DNA of 28,591 nt. It comes from a virus. The translations under genes and the position numbers were made by a program. Within the stretch, counting starts at the first letter, position 1; every line of letters starts with the position of its first letter. Under the pieces are notes generated by a model. It worked only from the letters and a program-made list of their open reading frames with translations. It was not told the origin of the DNA and searched no databases. The stretch lies in the IMG/VR virus record IMGVR_UViG_3300031974_004930, positions 1-28,591 of that record, one strand, 5' to 3'. Shown one piece after another: positions 27,737-28,591 of this stretch.

Positions 27737-27942
27737 CTGACTTCACCAGCTGATAAACGCGCTTCAAAATCGCGCATCCACTCACCTAAGATGGTTCTGG
27801 ACTGGTACTTGTCTAATCCAAATTCATCTTTAATGTAAGGGGCTGCACCATACATGTTAGTGACACCAGACTCTCTTAGATCATCTAAGTAAGTATATAC
27901 CTGGGATCGCATTTCGTTGCAAATACCTGTTTCAGTATTCAT
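27733..27942 (-). CDS. Conserved small phage protein (69 aa)
   Basis: Start at 27942 (MNTETGICNEMRSQVYTY) because GGAG lies 6 nt before it; an ATG at 27957 has none. The helical middle and YGAAPYIKDEFGLDKYQSR then LGEWMRDF recall a small protein common in marine phages, with a helix-turn-helix-like layout. DNA binding is possible. It follows the 27939 gene with a 4-nt overlap and precedes the 27709 promoter. Confidence 0.7.
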   Translation of the reverse strand: MNTETGICNEMRSQVYTYLDDLRESGVTNMYGAAPYIKDEFGLDKYQSRTILGEWMRDFEARLSAGEVS

Positions 27943-28187
27943 GCTATTCTCCAACATCGATATTCTCCTTCCGTCATTTTACGAACGGTGTAAATGGCAG
28001 TATTGCCTTCCTTTTTCCAATAGTTAATACAGTTACGTACATCAACCGAATCCTTATGAGTATTGATTACAAACGACTCACCTTTTTGCATCGAGTTAAT
28101 AGCATCATCATACCGCATCACTTTTGACGCTCTAGGACGCCTGAACTTTCGTTCAGGCAATCCCACTTTTTCAAGTTTAATTTTCAT
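27939..28187 (-). CDS. Hypothetical basic protein (82 aa)
   Basis: Basic N terminus (EKVGLPERKFRRPRASKVMR), then DDAINSMQKGESFVI, NCINYWKKEGNTAIYTVRK and GEYRCWRIA. The pattern, a short helix then strands around W/Y, is common in small phage early proteins but I cannot name a family. Starts over the stop of the previous gene. Confidence 0.65.
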   Translation of the reverse strand: MKIKLEKVGLPERKFRRPRASKVMRYDDAINSMQKGESFVINTHKDSVDVRNCINYWKKEGNTAIYTVRKMTEGEYRCWRIA

Positions 28188-28576
28188 TAAGCCCTCCCAG
28201 CTCTATAGTTATTTTCAACAAGCTCATCAACTTGCTTCCATCCCATGGAACAGCAAATCCAAAGCTCACCACAATCGGTCTTAACATGATCACCAACCGA
28301 AGTTGACCTCAGACCATATCTCTGACCTTTATAGACTTTAAGGGGCACAATTCTGCAAACCCTTTCGTCCCAATCACCATTTTCACTACCGTCAGGTAAT
28401 GTAGGTCCCATCGACCAGCTACCATCAATATTGTTGGTAAGCCTGAAGATGACTTCAAGATCTTGAATTCTGGACTGACCAGTCTGCTCAAGATCAATTA
28501 CCGCTACTTCAGTAGCAGTCTCATCAGCATCTAAAAATGCTGAGTGAATTAATGTATACCTTTTTAATGCTTTCAT
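28187..28576 (-). CDS. Hypothetical protein (129 aa)
   Basis: AAGGAG lies before the ATG at 28576. The centre has DGSWSMGPTLPDGSENGDWD and the end GELWICCSMGWKQVDEL; mostly beta by pattern, no membrane segment. Not recognised. First gene visible of the early operon 28576-27733; its promoter lies beyond the window. Confidence 0.65.
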   Translation of the reverse strand: MKALKRYTLIHSAFLDADETATEVAVIDLEQTGQSRIQDLEVIFRLTNNIDGSWSMGPTLPDGSENGDWDERVCRIVPLKVYKGQRYGLRSTSVGDHVKTDCGELWICCSMGWKQVDELVENNYRAGRA

Positions 28577-28591
28577 ATTTTTCTCCTTATT

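Noticed and set aside
1-28591. CRISPR array, insertion sequence or integrase
   Set aside because: I saw no regular repeat-spacer pattern, terminal inverted repeats with transposase, or recombinase motifs.

Overview
The window looks like part of an AT-rich marine T4-type myovirus genome, of the kind that infects streamlined heterotrophs (pelagimyophage-like). The evidence is a set of T4 core genes in T4-like order: gp4, a gp26/gp51 tail module, gp32-gp59-gp33 and a T4-type lysozyme. A phage tRNA-Arg, a carbamoyltransferase, several 2-oxoglutarate oxygenases, DUF932 and DUF3846 genes fit the same picture. Host assignment is inference only.

Layout. Bases 18-5587 (+ strand) are a morphogenesis block: a TATAAATA late promoter, gp4, a conserved structural protein, a tube-initiator-like protein, a gp26-like tail chaperone with a textbook -1 frameshift site, a small membrane protein and the tape measure. 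It converges on a tRNA-Arg (5589-5665). Everything rightwards is on the - strand. Bases 5.7-8.6 kb hold gp32, gp59, a 2OG oxygenase, gp33 and lysozyme. Bases 8.7-15.9 kb are the most unusual part: a curli (type VIII secretion) locus with two small membrane/coiled-coil proteins, CsgF, a CsgG lipoprotein, two curlin-like repeat proteins, a FecR-domain protein and a CHASE2-class III nucleotide cyclase. Bases 16-26.5 kb carry carbamoyltransferase, paired SGNH-like proteins, five more 2OG-oxygenase or cupin-type enzymes, a PseT-like phosphatase, a GT-A glycosyltransferase and many tiny membrane proteins. Bases 26.5-28.6 kb carry small early-type genes and a gene-free structured stretch of about 190 nt.

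How the parts may work together. Three genes have an NATAAATA octamer exactly 5 nt before the ATG and no Shine-Dalgarno. This suggests gp33-dependent late promoters that make leaderless mRNAs. Seven other genes have sigma70-like promoters (TTGA-rich box, 16-17 nt, TATAAT) and good Shine-Dalgarno sites, which suggests early expression by host polymerase. The curli genes overlap or abut one another, so they are probably co-expressed. They predict an outer-membrane pore that exports amyloid-like repeat proteins, next to a membrane cyclase and a FecR protein that could sense or signal. What this machinery does for a lytic phage is unknown: possibilities are superinfection exclusion, altering the infected cell's surface, aggregation or leakage of cell contents. 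From memory, csgF/csgG-like genes have been noted in related marine myoviruses; I know of no description of the full set with cyclase and FecR, but could not search.
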